Shown: positions 36,254 to 45,925 of the stretch, one piece after another | Numbering within the stretch: the stretch's first letter is position 1 | Layout: each line of letters starts with the position of its first letter | Source: an uncultured Pelagibacteraceae bacterium | GTDB taxonomy: Bacteria; Pseudomonadota; Alphaproteobacteria; Pelagibacterales; Pelagibacteraceae | NCBI GenBank assembly: GCA_902567045.1 | Contig: CACFLJ010000008.1 | Span: 1 to 62,313, forward strand | DNA length: 62,313 nt | Reading direction: 5' to 3' | Made by a program: the position numbers and the translations under genes | Notes under the pieces: model-generated | Database searches by the model: none | What the model was told of the DNA's origin: nothing | The model's input: only the letters and a program-made list of their open reading frames with translations

Positions 36254-37627
36254 TTAGACTGAGCTAATTCTAAACATATTTTCTACAATAGGTAATTGAT
36301 TTCTTTTGGCTAAAAGAACAACTGTATCATCCTTTTGAAAAATATAACTTGAACTTGGAATAATAACATTTCCATCTCTTAATATTGCGCCAATTCTAAT
36401 TTCATCAGGTAAATTTGAATCTTTTAATTGCTTGTTTATTAATTCAGAGGTCTCAATAATATCTGCCTCTATTACTTCGTATTCACCATTTAAAATTGTA
36501 TAGGCGTTTTCAATTGTTCCTTTATGAACGTGTTTTAAAATACTTGATACTGTACTCATTCTTGGATCAATTAAATCATCAATTTTTAAAGAAGATTGTA
36601 GTAACGAATAATTAGGTTTGTTTATCAAGGCCATAGTTCTTTTATCTTTAGAAAATTTTTCAACTATCACACTTACCATTAGGTTATCTTCATCATCATT
36701 AGTTAACGCTAGAACTGTTTCGACTTCATCAAGATTAGCCTCATTTAAAACATCTTCATCCAAGCCATTACCATTAATCACAATAGTATCATTAAGTTCA
36801 TTGGCTATATATTCTGCTCTAGATTTATCTTTTTCAATTATCTTAACTCTTGCGGAGTCAAATGATTGCTCTATATTTTTAGCAAGATTAAATCCAATAT
36901 TTCCACCTCCAATAATTAACATTTTATTTGAAATCTTTTCATTATGTCCAAACACGGTCAATGTTTCTTGCATTTGGCTGCTGTTGACAACCACATAGGC
37001 TTTATCATTATGTTGAAGTTGATCTGTTTTTTTCATTACAATAAATTTGTCACCTCTGATAACACCTAATATATAAGCATTAAGTTTAGGAAACTTTTTA
37101 GTAAGTTCATTTAAATTAATTCCATGTATTGAACATTTTTCATTAATTAAAATTTCTAGCAATCTAATTTTATTTTCAGCAAAGGGCACATTATCTAAAG
37201 CTCCTGGTGCCTCTAATTTTCGCTGAATAGATTTTGCAATTTCAATTTCTGGAGAAATAATATTATCAATTGGTAAATTCTCCCTATTAAATAATCCTGA
37301 ATATTTTGGATCAAGATATTCTTGAAATCTTATACGAGCAATTTTTTTTGGAACTTGAAACAATGAGAAAGCTATTTGGCATATCAACATATTAATTTCA
37401 TCATTTCTTGTTACAGCAATAATCATATCAGCATCTTTAGTGTTAGCTTTTTCAAGTATTGCTGGAGAGGTTGCTTTACCAACAATTGCTTTTACATCCA
37501 AAGTTTCATTTATTTTTTGAATGTCATCACTAGATTGATCAATCATTGTAATTGAGTGATTTTGCTCAATTAACATTTTTGCAATGGTAGACCCTACTCT
37601 ACCAGCTCCACAAATAATAATATTCAT
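36254..37627 (-). CDS. trkA: Trk system regulatory NAD-binding protein TrkA
   Basis: A 457-residue protein with two tandem RCK modules. The first Rossmann fold begins at residue 1 (MNIIICGAGRVGSTIAKML), and the second starts near 229 (LIIGGGNIGFNLAKNIE). Each is followed by a TrkA_C domain, near 140-215 and 370-450. It gates TrkH in response to NADH or ATP. It lies between ntrX and trkH with a one-base overlap to ntrX, the normal alphaproteobacterial arrangement ntrY-ntrX-trkA-trkH. Confidence 0.94.
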   Translation of the reverse strand: MNIIICGAGRVGSTIAKMLIEQNHSITMIDQSSDDIQKINETLDVKAIVGKATSPAILEKANTKDADMIIAVTRNDEINMLICQIAFSLFQVPKKIARIRFQEYLDPKYSGLFNRENLPIDNIISPEIEIAKSIQRKLEAPGALDNVPFAENKIRLLEILINEKCSIHGINLNELTKKFPKLNAYILGVIRGDKFIVMKKTDQLQHNDKAYVVVNSSQMQETLTVFGHNEKISNKMLIIGGGNIGFNLAKNIEQSFDSARVKIIEKDKSRAEYIANELNDTIVINGNGLDEDVLNEANLDEVETVLALTNDDEDNLMVSVIVEKFSKDKRTMALINKPNYSLLQSSLKIDDLIDPRMSTVSSILKHVHKGTIENAYTILNGEYEVIEADIIETSELINKQLKDSNLPDEIRIGAILRDGNVIIPSSSYIFQKDDTVVLLAKRNQLPIVENMFRISSV

Positions 37628-38982
37628 TAGTTTAGATCTCTTACTCCAAGTATTTTTAATTTTCTATGTAAAGCAGATCTTTCCATACCTATGAATTTTG
37701 CAGTTTTAGAAATATTGCCACTAAATTTTTTTAATTGAGAAATTAAATATTGTTTTTCAAAACTTTCTCTAGCTTCTTTTAAAGGAACTGTAAGACTTTC
37801 TGTTACAGAAAATTCATCTTCAATTGATTTGGATAGAGATTCTTTAATTATGTTCATTAACCTTTCGTTATCATCACCAGGTGACAATATAGCTATTCTT
37901 TCTATCAAATTTCTTAGTTCTCTTACATTCCCAGGCCAATCGTAATTAAGTAAATAATTATTATCAATGATTTTAAATTTTTTGAAGTTATTAGCTTCAC
38001 ATATATTCTCAATAAAATAATCTATTAATATTGGAATATCATCAATTCTTTTGTTTAATGGATCTATTTTAATATTAAAAACATTTAATCGGTGAAACAA
38101 ATCTTCCCTAAAGTTTCCAAATCTTATTTCTTGTTGAACATCTTTACTATTTGTACAAATAATTCTGACATCAACCTTAATATCGTGGTTGCTGTTTATT
38201 CTTTTAAATTTTTGATCGATGACGACTCTTAAGATTTTTGATTGAGTCTCAAGTGGTATTTCTGTAACCTCATCAATTAATAATATGCCACCCGATGCTT
38301 TTTCAAGTGCTCCATAAAATATAGAACCATCTTTCTTTTCCTCTCCAAACAATTCGAGTTCATATTTTTTTGCATCTAAAAGTGCTCCATTGATTACGAT
38401 AAACGGTCCATCCTTTCTCTTTGAATTTTTATGTATTTTTCTTGAAATTAATTCTTTGCCTGATCCAGTGGGTCCGCTAATAAATATTCTACTTTCAGAT
38501 TTTGATAACTTGTTTATCTGCTCTTTAATTGAGAGAATATTAGAGCTTTTGCCCACTAACTCAAATGTGTGAAAAAGTTTTGTATTTAAAGTTTTATTTT
38601 CATTTTTTAGATTGTAATTTTCTACCGCTCTGTTTACAAAATTGAGAAGTCTTTCTTTATCAAATGGTTTTTGAATAAATTCAAATGCACCTGATTTTAA
38701 AGAATTTACTGCCATTTCAATATTCGCATGACCCGATATCATAATTACAGGTAAATCAGGATTTTTATTTTTTATGTGATCTAACAATAAAATCCCATCG
38801 TTATCGCCTTTGTCTAATTTAACATCAATAATTGCAACATCTGGGAGTTTTTTATCTATTTCGGTTAAAGCCTGATTAAAGTTTGCAGCAAGTCTTGTCA
38901 TATATCCGGCATCTTTAATTAATTCATCAAGAATTAATCTAATATCTGCATTATCATCTATAATTAAAATTTCGGCTGACAT
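37627..38982 (-). CDS. ntrX: response regulator NtrX (NtrC family, no GAFTGA loop)
   Basis: A 451-residue three-domain regulator. The receiver has Asp53 in AIIDVKLDKGDND. The AAA+ domain has Walker A GPTGSGKE at residues 170-177 and IDEVTEIPLETQSKILRV further on. A FIS-type helix-turn-helix at the C-terminus reads NISKTAKFIGMERSALHRKL. The GAFTGA loop that contacts sigma-54 is absent: at residues 211-226 the protein reads LFGEEKKDGSIFYGAL. It therefore probably acts with sigma-70 or as a repressor. It shares single bases with ntrY and trkA. Confidence 0.92.
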   Translation of the reverse strand: MSAEILIIDDNADIRLILDELIKDAGYMTRLAANFNQALTEIDKKLPDVAIIDVKLDKGDNDGILLLDHIKNKNPDLPVIMISGHANIEMAVNSLKSGAFEFIQKPFDKERLLNFVNRAVENYNLKNENKTLNTKLFHTFELVGKSSNILSIKEQINKLSKSESRIFISGPTGSGKELISRKIHKNSKRKDGPFIVINGALLDAKKYELELFGEEKKDGSIFYGALEKASGGILLIDEVTEIPLETQSKILRVVIDQKFKRINSNHDIKVDVRIICTNSKDVQQEIRFGNFREDLFHRLNVFNIKIDPLNKRIDDIPILIDYFIENICEANNFKKFKIIDNNYLLNYDWPGNVRELRNLIERIAILSPGDDNERLMNIIKESLSKSIEDEFSVTESLTVPLKEARESFEKQYLISQLKKFSGNISKTAKFIGMERSALHRKLKILGVRDLN

Positions 38983-40760
38983 TATTTATTATATGGGATT
39001 ATAATTTGAATTTTAGCACCGTTTTTATGATTTAAAAATTTAATTGATCCTTCATGATCACTAATAATTTTGTCTACAATTGATAATCCTAATCCAGTTC
39101 CTTTTTCTTTGGTTGTAAAATATGGTTTTATTATATCTTTCGTTGTTTTATTTTTAAATCCAGTTCCGGTATCTATAATATTTATGTTTATATAATCTCT
39201 TCTTTGTCTAATTTCTATATCTATATTTTTGACAGTTTTACTATCTTTTTCTACTTTTTCCTGAATACTTTCGACAGAATTTTTAATTAGATTAAAAAAT
39301 AATCTATTAAACTGTTCATTATCAAAATTTAAGACTACTTCTTTTGATAGATGATTAACAAGCCTAATTTTTACGGAACTATCAAATTTATTTACCAGAT
39401 TTATATTATCTTTAATTACACTGTCTAAATTGTTTGGTTTAAATAATGGTTTTGGCATTCTAGCAAAATCAGAAAATTCATTTACCAAATTTTCAATTTG
39501 ATTTATTTGCTTAAGGATAGTTTTAAGATTATTCAAATATTTCTCTTTTCTTTCATTTTCAATATTTGGTAAATATTTTGTCTTAAGATTATCAATTGTT
39601 AATTGTATTGGTGTTAAAGGGTTTTTAATTTCATGAGCTAGTTTTCTTGCAACATTTTCCCATGCTTCATGTCTTTCGTTGGTAAGTAATTTTTCTTGTT
39701 GATTTTTTAACCTATCTATCATCGAATTAAAATTTTTATTAAGTCTTTCCATTTCAATATCAGCTTTTAAATCGGGCACCTTAGTATCAAGATTGCCTTT
39801 CCCTATACTTTCAGAAGCTGATATTAAGTTATTAATTGATATAAAAAAACGGGATGAAAATCTGATAGCAATTGTAATTGATAAAAATAACAAAAGTGTA
39901 ACTAACGTCACGTAAATTATAGCAAATGATATTCTTATACCAAGATTTTGATTTTCAACAGTATAGTAAAAATTTACAGCTTCTTCAGACTCAATTAAAT
40001 AATTTGAAATATCTTTATCAAAGTATTTTAAAACGTATAAGAATGTATTGTCAAAATTTGATAACCTTATTACTGCTGCAGATTTATTTTCAAAAGTATT
40101 TATAATTTTTAGTGGTCTATCATCGTTTTTAACCATCTTCATCGCCCTATCCTCAATTTTTTTATATTTGATATCTGCCGCTGATAGAATTAATTGTCCT
40201 TCTCCATTTATTAGGTGAAGTTGATCTATATCTCTTAAATATCTTTGAGTATTTATGATTTGTTGGAACCTATCTGGATTTGAACTATATAATTCTGAAT
40301 ATTTATTTAAATCAAAAGCAATTAAAACAATCTCAGACTCGATTTTATTTCTTTTCTCATCAACATAATTTTTTGCAATTTCATAAGAATTATTAACTGC
40401 TGTAGTTATTTTTTCATTAAAATACTTATCCAATGCAAATGAGAATATAAATAACGAGAATATTGCAATTAGCAATGAAGGTATTAAAGTAAAAAGTCCA
40501 AACGAAATAATATATTTTCTATTAGCGACAGAACCTCTTACATTAATATTATTTTTAATTGAATTTTTGATGTCTATGAATATTAATACAAAAAATATTA
40601 ATACTAAAATAATGTTAGAAATCATAAGGATTTCAAGATTGTCTTCATTTAGTTTGATAAAACTTTTGTCAATAAAAGTTAAAAATGTAATAAAAGCTAG
40701 GGAAATAGTTAGTATAAAAATAACTATGATAAACAAATTTCTTTTTAACAAAGCAAACAT
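38982..40760 (-). CDS. ntrY: sensor histidine kinase NtrY, short form without PAS
   Basis: A 592-residue kinase; typical NtrY is about 750 residues. There are membrane helices near residues 10-28, 40-62 and 85-112, a periplasmic region of about 170 residues, a fourth helix near 275-300 and a HAMP linker. The HisKA box ENVARKLAHEIKNPLTPIQL and HATPase motifs (FFNLIKNSVESI, IIDTGTGFKNK, KGTGLGLSIVDKII) follow. Only about 20 residues separate HAMP from HisKA, so the usual PAS domain is missing. It should phosphorylate NtrX; signals proposed in other bacteria include nitrogen, redox and osmotic cues. Confidence 0.9.
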   Translation of the reverse strand: MFALLKRNLFIIVIFILTISLAFITFLTFIDKSFIKLNEDNLEILMISNIILVLIFFVLIFIDIKNSIKNNINVRGSVANRKYIISFGLFTLIPSLLIAIFSLFIFSFALDKYFNEKITTAVNNSYEIAKNYVDEKRNKIESEIVLIAFDLNKYSELYSSNPDRFQQIINTQRYLRDIDQLHLINGEGQLILSAADIKYKKIEDRAMKMVKNDDRPLKIINTFENKSAAVIRLSNFDNTFLYVLKYFDKDISNYLIESEEAVNFYYTVENQNLGIRISFAIIYVTLVTLLLFLSITIAIRFSSRFFISINNLISASESIGKGNLDTKVPDLKADIEMERLNKNFNSMIDRLKNQQEKLLTNERHEAWENVARKLAHEIKNPLTPIQLTIDNLKTKYLPNIENERKEKYLNNLKTILKQINQIENLVNEFSDFARMPKPLFKPNNLDSVIKDNINLVNKFDSSVKIRLVNHLSKEVVLNFDNEQFNRLFFNLIKNSVESIQEKVEKDSKTVKNIDIEIRQRRDYININIIDTGTGFKNKTTKDIIKPYFTTKEKGTGLGLSIVDKIISDHEGSIKFLNHKNGAKIQIIIPYNK

Positions 40761-40797
40761 AATTTAAAAATATCTTATAAAAAATTTTATAATAATC

Positions 40798-41904
40798 ATG
40801 AGTAATTGTTTTATACTACTAGCTGCAGGCAAAGGTAAGAGATTTAAATCAAATAATCCCAAACAATTTGTAAATTACATAAATAAACCTTTATTTATGC
40901 ACTCAGTTGATAAAGCCCTTAAATCAAAATTATTTAAATCAATAATAATTGTATCAAATGCTCCTATAAAAAATATCAATGACAAATCTATAAAAGTTAT
41001 TAAAGGTGGAAAGGAAAGATATCAATCGTCACAAAAGGCTTTAAATTTTTTAAAAAATAAAAAAATAAAAAATGTATTTATACATGATGCTGCTCGACCA
41101 AATTTTTCAATTAAATTACTTAAAAAACTTAATGCTAATCTTAAAAATAATAAAGCAGTTGTGCCATTCTTGAAAACTGACAGCTCAATAAAGTATAAAG
41201 ATGGAAATATTTTGCAAAATTTAAATAGAGACAAATTAATATTTACCCAAACACCTCAATGTTTTGATTATAAAACAATCTATAAAATATCAAAATTAAA
41301 TAAGAATTTAGTTACTGATGAAGCTTCATTATTTTTAAATTATAAAAAAAAAGTTAAATTTATTAAAGGTGAAGAAAATAATTTTAAAATAACCACAAAA
41401 TCAGATTTGGAAAAATTAAATATTAAGAGTTTTTATGGTATTGGTTTTGATATACACAGATTGATTAAAAATAAGAAACTATACCTTGGAGGTTTAAAAA
41501 TTCCTTTTCATTCTGGGTTACAAGGTCATTCCGACGGTGATGTTGTTCTTCATGCAATAATTGATGCTTTACTTGGTGCTATGAGAAAAAAAGATATTGG
41601 AACTCTTTATCCAAGTAACAAGAGAAGATATAAAAATATAAGATCACCCAATATGTTGTCTCCTATTTTGAAAAACCTTGAAGAAGAAGGATATTTTATA
41701 AACAATATTGATATAAATTTAATTTGTGAAAAACCCAAAGTCTCAAAATATAGAAAAAAAATTGTTACATCATTGTCTAATTTGCTCAATGTAAATAAAG
41801 ATCAAATTAATCTAAAAGGCAAAACAGTTGAAAAATTAGGTTTGATTGGAAAGGAAGAGGCTATCGCATGTGAAGTGATAGTATCTTTAAATTACTATGC
41901 TTAA
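40798..41904 (+). CDS. ispDF: bifunctional IspDF (isoprenoid precursor synthesis)
   Basis: A 368-residue fusion. Residues 1-210 are IspD, 2-C-methyl-D-erythritol 4-phosphate cytidylyltransferase, with LLAAGKGKRFKSNNPKQFV, a shortened VIKGGKERYQSS and FIHDAARPNFS. Residues from about 212 are IspF, the cyclodiphosphate synthase, with YGIGFDIHRLIKNKKLYLGG, GHSDGDVVLHAIIDALLGAM, KDIGTLYPS and LKGKTVEKLGLIGKEEAIAC. It does steps 3 and 5 of the MEP pathway; such fusions are common in alphaproteobacteria. It overlaps pgpA by 8 bases and is divergent from ntrY across 37 bases. Confidence 0.95.
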   Translation: MSNCFILLAAGKGKRFKSNNPKQFVNYINKPLFMHSVDKALKSKLFKSIIIVSNAPIKNINDKSIKVIKGGKERYQSSQKALNFLKNKKIKNVFIHDAARPNFSIKLLKKLNANLKNNKAVVPFLKTDSSIKYKDGNILQNLNRDKLIFTQTPQCFDYKTIYKISKLNKNLVTDEASLFLNYKKKVKFIKGEENNFKITTKSDLEKLNIKSFYGIGFDIHRLIKNKKLYLGGLKIPFHSGLQGHSDGDVVLHAIIDALLGAMRKKDIGTLYPSNKRRYKNIRSPNMLSPILKNLEEEGYFINNIDINLICEKPKVSKYRKKIVTSLSNLLNVNKDQINLKGKTVEKLGLIGKEEAIACEVIVSLNYYA

Positions 41905-42391
41905 AAAAATAAATTCTTTATTTGTTACAATGTTTGGGATTGGAAAATTGCCAAGAATACCTGGGAGCTATGCTTCTTTAGTTACAGTTATCTTTTTATA
42001 TATATTATTTCATATCTTTTCAGTACCAGCGGATGCTTTTTTATTTTTATTAGTAGGTATTTTTATAATTTCACTTTTTTCAGTAAACTTATTCATTAAA
42101 GATTTAACCAATAAAGATCCAAAAGAGGTTGTTATTGACGAGTTTATTGGACAGTCAATACCAATTTGCCTTTATGAAATTGCCCATAAAGAACCAACAG
42201 ATCCAGCAAGGGTGCTAACTTTTTATTTTATAATGTTTATTCTCTTTAGAATTTTTGATATCGCAAAACCCTACCCTGTAAGTTATTACGATAAAAACTT
42301 TAAAAATAGCTTTGGTGTTATAATGGATGATGTTTGTGCTGGTTTGTATGTAGTAGCAATTCTCGTCTTTTACATGATTATTACCTCATGA
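41897..42391 (+). CDS. pgpA: phosphatidylglycerophosphatase A
   Basis: A 164-residue membrane phosphatase. The N-terminal FGIGKLPRIPGSYASL is the family signature. Membrane segments at about 22-40 and 48-68 follow, with the catalytic EVVIDEFIGQSIPI and FRIFDIAKPYPVSYYDK, and the C-terminal GVIMDDVCAGLYVV. It removes phosphate from phosphatidylglycerophosphate to make phosphatidylglycerol. It overlaps ispDF upstream and shares ATGA with the cinA start downstream. Confidence 0.92.
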   Translation: MLKKINSLFVTMFGIGKLPRIPGSYASLVTVIFLYILFHIFSVPADAFLFLLVGIFIISLFSVNLFIKDLTNKDPKEVVIDEFIGQSIPICLYEIAHKEPTDPARVLTFYFIMFILFRIFDIAKPYPVSYYDKNFKNSFGVIMDDVCAGLYVVAILVFYMIITS

Positions 42392-42861
42392 GTAATTTAT
42401 CCTTAAAATTGGTAAAGTTACTGACTAAAAAAAAACTAACAGTATCTTTTGCAGAATCCTGCACTGGAGGACTACTAGCAAGTTCAATTACATCTATTAG
42501 TGGGTCATCTAAAGTATTTAATATGGGATTAGTAACTTATTCAGATAACGCAAAAGTAAAATTGCTTAAAGTTCCAAAAAAAACTATTAGCAAGTTTGGA
42601 GCAGTTAGCTATGAAACCTGTATATCAATGGTTAAAAGTTTAAGTAAAATTAGTAAATCAAATATATCAATCTCAATTACGGGTATCGCAGGACCAAATG
42701 GAGGAACAAAAGAAAAGCCAGTTGGGTTGGTTTACATTGGCTTAAAAAAAGGAAGTAAAATAATTATAAGAAAAAACCTATTTAAAAATAAAAAAAGAAT
42801 TTCTATCCAGAAAAAAACTGTTAATGAAACTTTGAAAATTATAAAAACTATGATTAATTAG
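42388..42861 (+). CDS. pncC: nicotinamide-nucleotide amidase, CinA C-terminal domain (PncC)
   Basis: A 157-residue protein from the ATG at 42388, which overlaps the pgpA stop as ATGA. Upstream in-frame residues belong to pgpA sequence and are not part of the family. The motifs TVSFAESCTGGLLASSIT, FNMGLVTYSDNAKVKLLKV, ISITGIAGPNGGTKEKPVGL are those of the CinA C-terminal domain, a stand-alone NMN deamidase that recycles the NAD by-product NMN. No N-terminal CinA domain is attached. It ends 8 bases inside the convergent alginate-lyase-like gene. Confidence 0.9.
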   Translation: MSNLSLKLVKLLTKKKLTVSFAESCTGGLLASSITSISGSSKVFNMGLVTYSDNAKVKLLKVPKKTISKFGAVSYETCISMVKSLSKISKSNISISITGIAGPNGGTKEKPVGLVYIGLKKGSKIIIRKNLFKNKKRISIQKKTVNETLKIIKTMIN

Positions 42862-44263
42862 AAAAAATCATTGAAGTGATTACTCCATTGCCTTTCGATC
42901 TCCACTTATTTTTTTTTTTTATACTTTGATTTGATAATTCTAAGGACATTTCTGAGTATTTATTATTTGGAAAATATTTGTTGAAAAAAACAACCCAGTC
43001 TAAATTACCACCTTTATACATTGTTAAATTTTGAATCTTGGGGTCAGACCTTTTTGGCAGTCTTCCATCAGAGCCAGAATTAATTTTTGCGTAATATTGC
43101 AATGTTTTATACTCAAAATTTTCACTAATTTGTTCACATAGTCGATAACTTGTTCCTTTTTGAAGTTTTTCATTGGTTTTATTTTCATAAATAAAACCTT
43201 TTGAACAAGCATAATTTACCCAAACTCCCATTAAAAATTCCGCATTTTTTTTATAACTTCTTCCTTCAAGTTCATAATTATAAAGGTCATAACCTTGTGC
43301 TCTTAAAACTTCTAATAAATGTGTATAATCGTTCATCATTTCCATGCTATACCACATTGCTTTTTGACCTCTCGCAGCTGTATAAGGATAGACTCCTTCA
43401 GGTGTAGATTGAGCAAGGACTATTAAAGCCCTTTTTGCACTTTTAGAAAACAACTCGTTGTTATTTGTTAATATTGCAATTTTAGCATTTAAATAGTCTC
43501 TTATTATTGCATGTTGGTTAAAAAATTGACCAACACTATCTTTTTTAAAGTGCCTATTTCCATATTTTTTCATATAATTTTTGAACCATTTAACAATTGT
43601 TTCTTTATTTTTTTTGTTATCAGGAAAATCTTTTGTAACTATTAAATATGCGGTAATAAAGTCTGACATATCTAAATTCATAGTTAAAACAGCATCTTGA
43701 ATACAACAATAACTATCACTATTATTTTTTCTTGTCTTCATAAATGCTTTGGCTTTTGCCCATTTTAAAATAAACGACTTAATCTCTCTCGCTAAATTTT
43801 CCTTAAATTTATTATCTTGATAGCAAAGATAGCTTGTCATCCAAAGTCGAATTTGTTGTGCTTGCTTAAGCGCTGCATCTGGCGCTCCAGATAGATCTTT
43901 TTTTTTATCATAACCTTTACCAACTAGCATAATTGGTTTTGAATAAAAAAAATCCATGCCAGGTCCCAAATCTCCATTAGCAACTCTTTTAATATTTGAT
44001 TGATTGTAAAAAGCTCTACAAGAAGATCTATTGAAATAATCTTTTGGCAATACTTCACCAGGGTTGTTAATCTTGAAATCAATTGTGTCTAATTTTATAG
44101 ATTTGTCTATCCAAAGGTCTTTACGACCAATTTTGTCATTGTATGAACGATTCTTTAAGTTTTTATAATGTTTTGTCGGGTCTATAGATCCATAATAATT
44201 AAATTCGGCGAATGAAGAAGATGTAAATAAATAAAATATAAAAAAATAAATTAAAATTTTCAT
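42854..44263 (-). CDS. exported alginate-lyase-superfamily-like protein
   Basis: A 469-residue protein with a signal peptide (MKILIYFFIFYLFTSSSFA). The middle looks like the alpha/alpha-toroid of alginate-lyase-family proteins: DAALKQAQQIRLWMTSYLCY, a central FFNQHAIIRDYLNAKIAIL, and TPEGVYPYTAARGQKAMWYS followed by EVLRAQGYDLYN. The His in NQHA and the Arg in ARGQKA sit where PL5-like lyases keep catalytic residues. Several cysteines (SYCCIQD, YACSKG, YRLCEQ) suggest disulfides. Substrate and even lyase activity are unproven. It lies between ratA-like and cinA, and nothing nearby handles polysaccharides. Confidence 0.6.
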   Translation of the reverse strand: MKILIYFFIFYLFTSSSFAEFNYYGSIDPTKHYKNLKNRSYNDKIGRKDLWIDKSIKLDTIDFKINNPGEVLPKDYFNRSSCRAFYNQSNIKRVANGDLGPGMDFFYSKPIMLVGKGYDKKKDLSGAPDAALKQAQQIRLWMTSYLCYQDNKFKENLAREIKSFILKWAKAKAFMKTRKNNSDSYCCIQDAVLTMNLDMSDFITAYLIVTKDFPDNKKNKETIVKWFKNYMKKYGNRHFKKDSVGQFFNQHAIIRDYLNAKIAILTNNNELFSKSAKRALIVLAQSTPEGVYPYTAARGQKAMWYSMEMMNDYTHLLEVLRAQGYDLYNYELEGRSYKKNAEFLMGVWVNYACSKGFIYENKTNEKLQKGTSYRLCEQISENFEYKTLQYYAKINSGSDGRLPKRSDPKIQNLTMYKGGNLDWVVFFNKYFPNNKYSEMSLELSNQSIKKKNKWRSKGNGVITSMIFSN

Positions 44264-44701
44264 TTATAAACTTTCTGCCCTTTTCTGGAATGCATCAGCA
44301 ATTTTTTCAAGACCAAATTGAAAAGACTTGGTCATTAAAATATTCAAAAATTTATTTTTAATTTCAAAATCAACATCAAAAGTCACTTCTGTTAAATCTC
44401 CTTGCTCCTGAAATTTCCAATTATTCTCTAAATAATTTAAAGGCCCGTCAATATTTGTTACAAAAATTGTGTCATCTTTTTTATTGAATTTAACATTGCT
44501 TTTATAGGTATCTACAAAAGGTCCTTTTCCTATTGTTAAATCGGCAACAATAAGTGTTAGATCTCCTTTTTGTTTTCTTTCATGTACTTTTGAACCCTGA
44601 CAGAATGGGACAAATTCAGGGTATTTTTCAATATCTAAAACGAACTCTATAAGCTTGTCTTTTTTGTTATCAATTAATCTCTTAACTGATGCTTTTGGCA
44701 T
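44264..44701 (-). CDS. RatA/COQ10-type START-domain protein
   Basis: A 145-residue START/polyketide-cyclase-like protein. Family features are ASVKRLIDNKKDKLIEFVLD, YPEFVPFCQGSKVHERKQ and the C-terminal LNILMTKSFQFGLEKIADAF. In mitochondria COQ10 binds ubiquinone; the bacterial RatA name comes from a reported ribosome-association activity. The actual function here is unknown, but ubiquinone handling is likely. It shares one base with lipA and abuts the next exported-protein gene. Confidence 0.85.
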   Translation of the reverse strand: MPKASVKRLIDNKKDKLIEFVLDIEKYPEFVPFCQGSKVHERKQKGDLTLIVADLTIGKGPFVDTYKSNVKFNKKDDTIFVTNIDGPLNYLENNWKFQEQGDLTEVTFDVDFEIKNKFLNILMTKSFQFGLEKIADAFQKRAESL

Positions 44702-45633
44702 TAATGAATATTTTTTCTATTATTTTTAAGTTTATTAAAATCTTCATCAGCATGATAAGAGGATCTTGTTAAAGGTGATGAAGATACTAATAAAAATCCT
44801 TTAGATTTTGCTATTTTTTCTAGCTCTTTAAATTCATCTGGATGGTAATACCTGTTTAATGGAAAGTGCTTGGCCGAAGGTTGAAGATATTGACCTATAG
44901 TTAAGAAATCAACTTCTGCAGATCTTAGATCATCCATAACTTGAATTATTTCATCTTTTGTTTCTCCAAATCCAACCATAATTCCTGATTTTGTAAAAAC
45001 ATTTTTATTGAATTTCTTTGAATTTTTTAAAAGTTCTAATGATCCGAAGTATCTTGCCCCTGGTCTAACTTTTACATAAAGACTTGGAACAGTTTCAATA
45101 TTGTGATTAAAAACATCTGGGTTTGCTTCTAACACTCTTTTGTAAGCTTCACCTTTTCTTAAGAAATCTGGTGTTAAAACTTCAATTGTTGTATTTGGAT
45201 TTTTTTTTCTTGTTGCAACAATAACATCATAAAAATGGTTTGATCCGCCATCTGAAAGGTCGTCTCTATCAACAGATGTAATAACAACATGTCTTAAACT
45301 TAATTTTTTAACTGCATTCGCAATTTTAATTGGCTCAAATTGATCTAATTTTTCTGGTTTTCCAGTTTTAACATCACAAAACGCACATGCTCTTGTACAT
45401 GTGTCACCCATTATCATAAGTGTTGCATGCCTTTTGCTCCAGCATTCGGTAATATTAGGGCAGTTTGCTTCTTGGCAAACTGTTACAAGATTATCTTTAT
45501 TAACAACTGTTTTAGTTAAAAAAAACTCCCTACTATTTAGTAGCTTGGACCTAATCCACTCAGGTTTCTTTTTGATAGGATTAATTGGTTTATTTACTTT
45601 CTCAGGGTGTCTTGGTCTATTTTTGATTTCCAT
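44701..45633 (-). CDS. lipA: lipoyl synthase
   Basis: A 310-residue radical-SAM enzyme. The auxiliary cluster cysteines are in [13 protein letters not shown], and the radical-SAM cluster in [12 protein letters not shown]. The later [33 protein letters not shown] and [16 protein letters not shown] are classic LipA segments, and the C-terminal [11 protein letters not shown] carries the conserved RSS serine. It inserts two sulfurs into octanoyl-protein to make lipoate for the 2-oxoacid dehydrogenases and glycine cleavage. Its start lies inside ftsB (17-base overlap). Confidence 0.96.
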   Translation of the reverse strand: MEIKNRPRHPEKVNKPINPIKKKPEWIRSKLLNSREFFLTKTVVNKDNLVTVCQEANCPNITECWSKRHATLMIMGDTCTRACAFCDVKTGKPEKLDQFEPIKIANAVKKLSLRHVVITSVDRDDLSDGGSNHFYDVIVATRKKNPNTTIEVLTPDFLRKGEAYKRVLEANPDVFNHNIETVPSLYVKVRPGARYFGSLELLKNSKKFNKNVFTKSGIMVGFGETKDEIIQVMDDLRSAEVDFLTIGQYLQPSAKHFPLNRYYHPDEFKELEKIAKSKGFLLVSSSPLTRSSYHADEDFNKLKNNRKNIH

Positions 45634-45925
45634 TATCTTTAATTATATAGGTAGTCTCGCCTTCTTTTCCAAATAAAAACTTTTCTCTTATTAATATTTC
45701 TATGAAATCAAGATCTATATTTTCTGTTAAAAGTGAATTTTTGTGCTCTAAATCTTCTATTTTACTATTAAGAGTAATCTGATCATTTTTTAGTTGCTCA
45801 TATATATCTTTTTTTTCCATATAAGAAATGAGACCTCTATCACCATCTAATAAATTAAAGAAAAAATAGATAAAGAGGAATGTGATGATAAGAATAAAAT
45901 AGTTTTTTTTTAATTTTTCTAACAT
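45617..45925 (-). CDS. ftsB: septum formation initiator, FtsB/DivIC family
   Basis: A 102-residue protein with one N-terminal membrane helix (residues 9-27), then a coiled coil (residues 32-70, [20 protein letters not shown]) and a C-terminal segment [20 protein letters not shown] typical of FtsB/DivIC proteins. It helps recruit the late divisome in the periplasm. It follows eno with a one-base overlap, the usual alphaproteobacterial order. The pdh genes that often come next are replaced by lipA. Confidence 0.85.
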   Translation of the reverse strand: MLEKLKKNYFILIITFLFIYFFFNLLDGDRGLISYMEKKDIYEQLKNDQITLNSKIEDLEHKNSLLTENIDLDFIEILIREKFLFGKEGETTYIIKDNGNQK

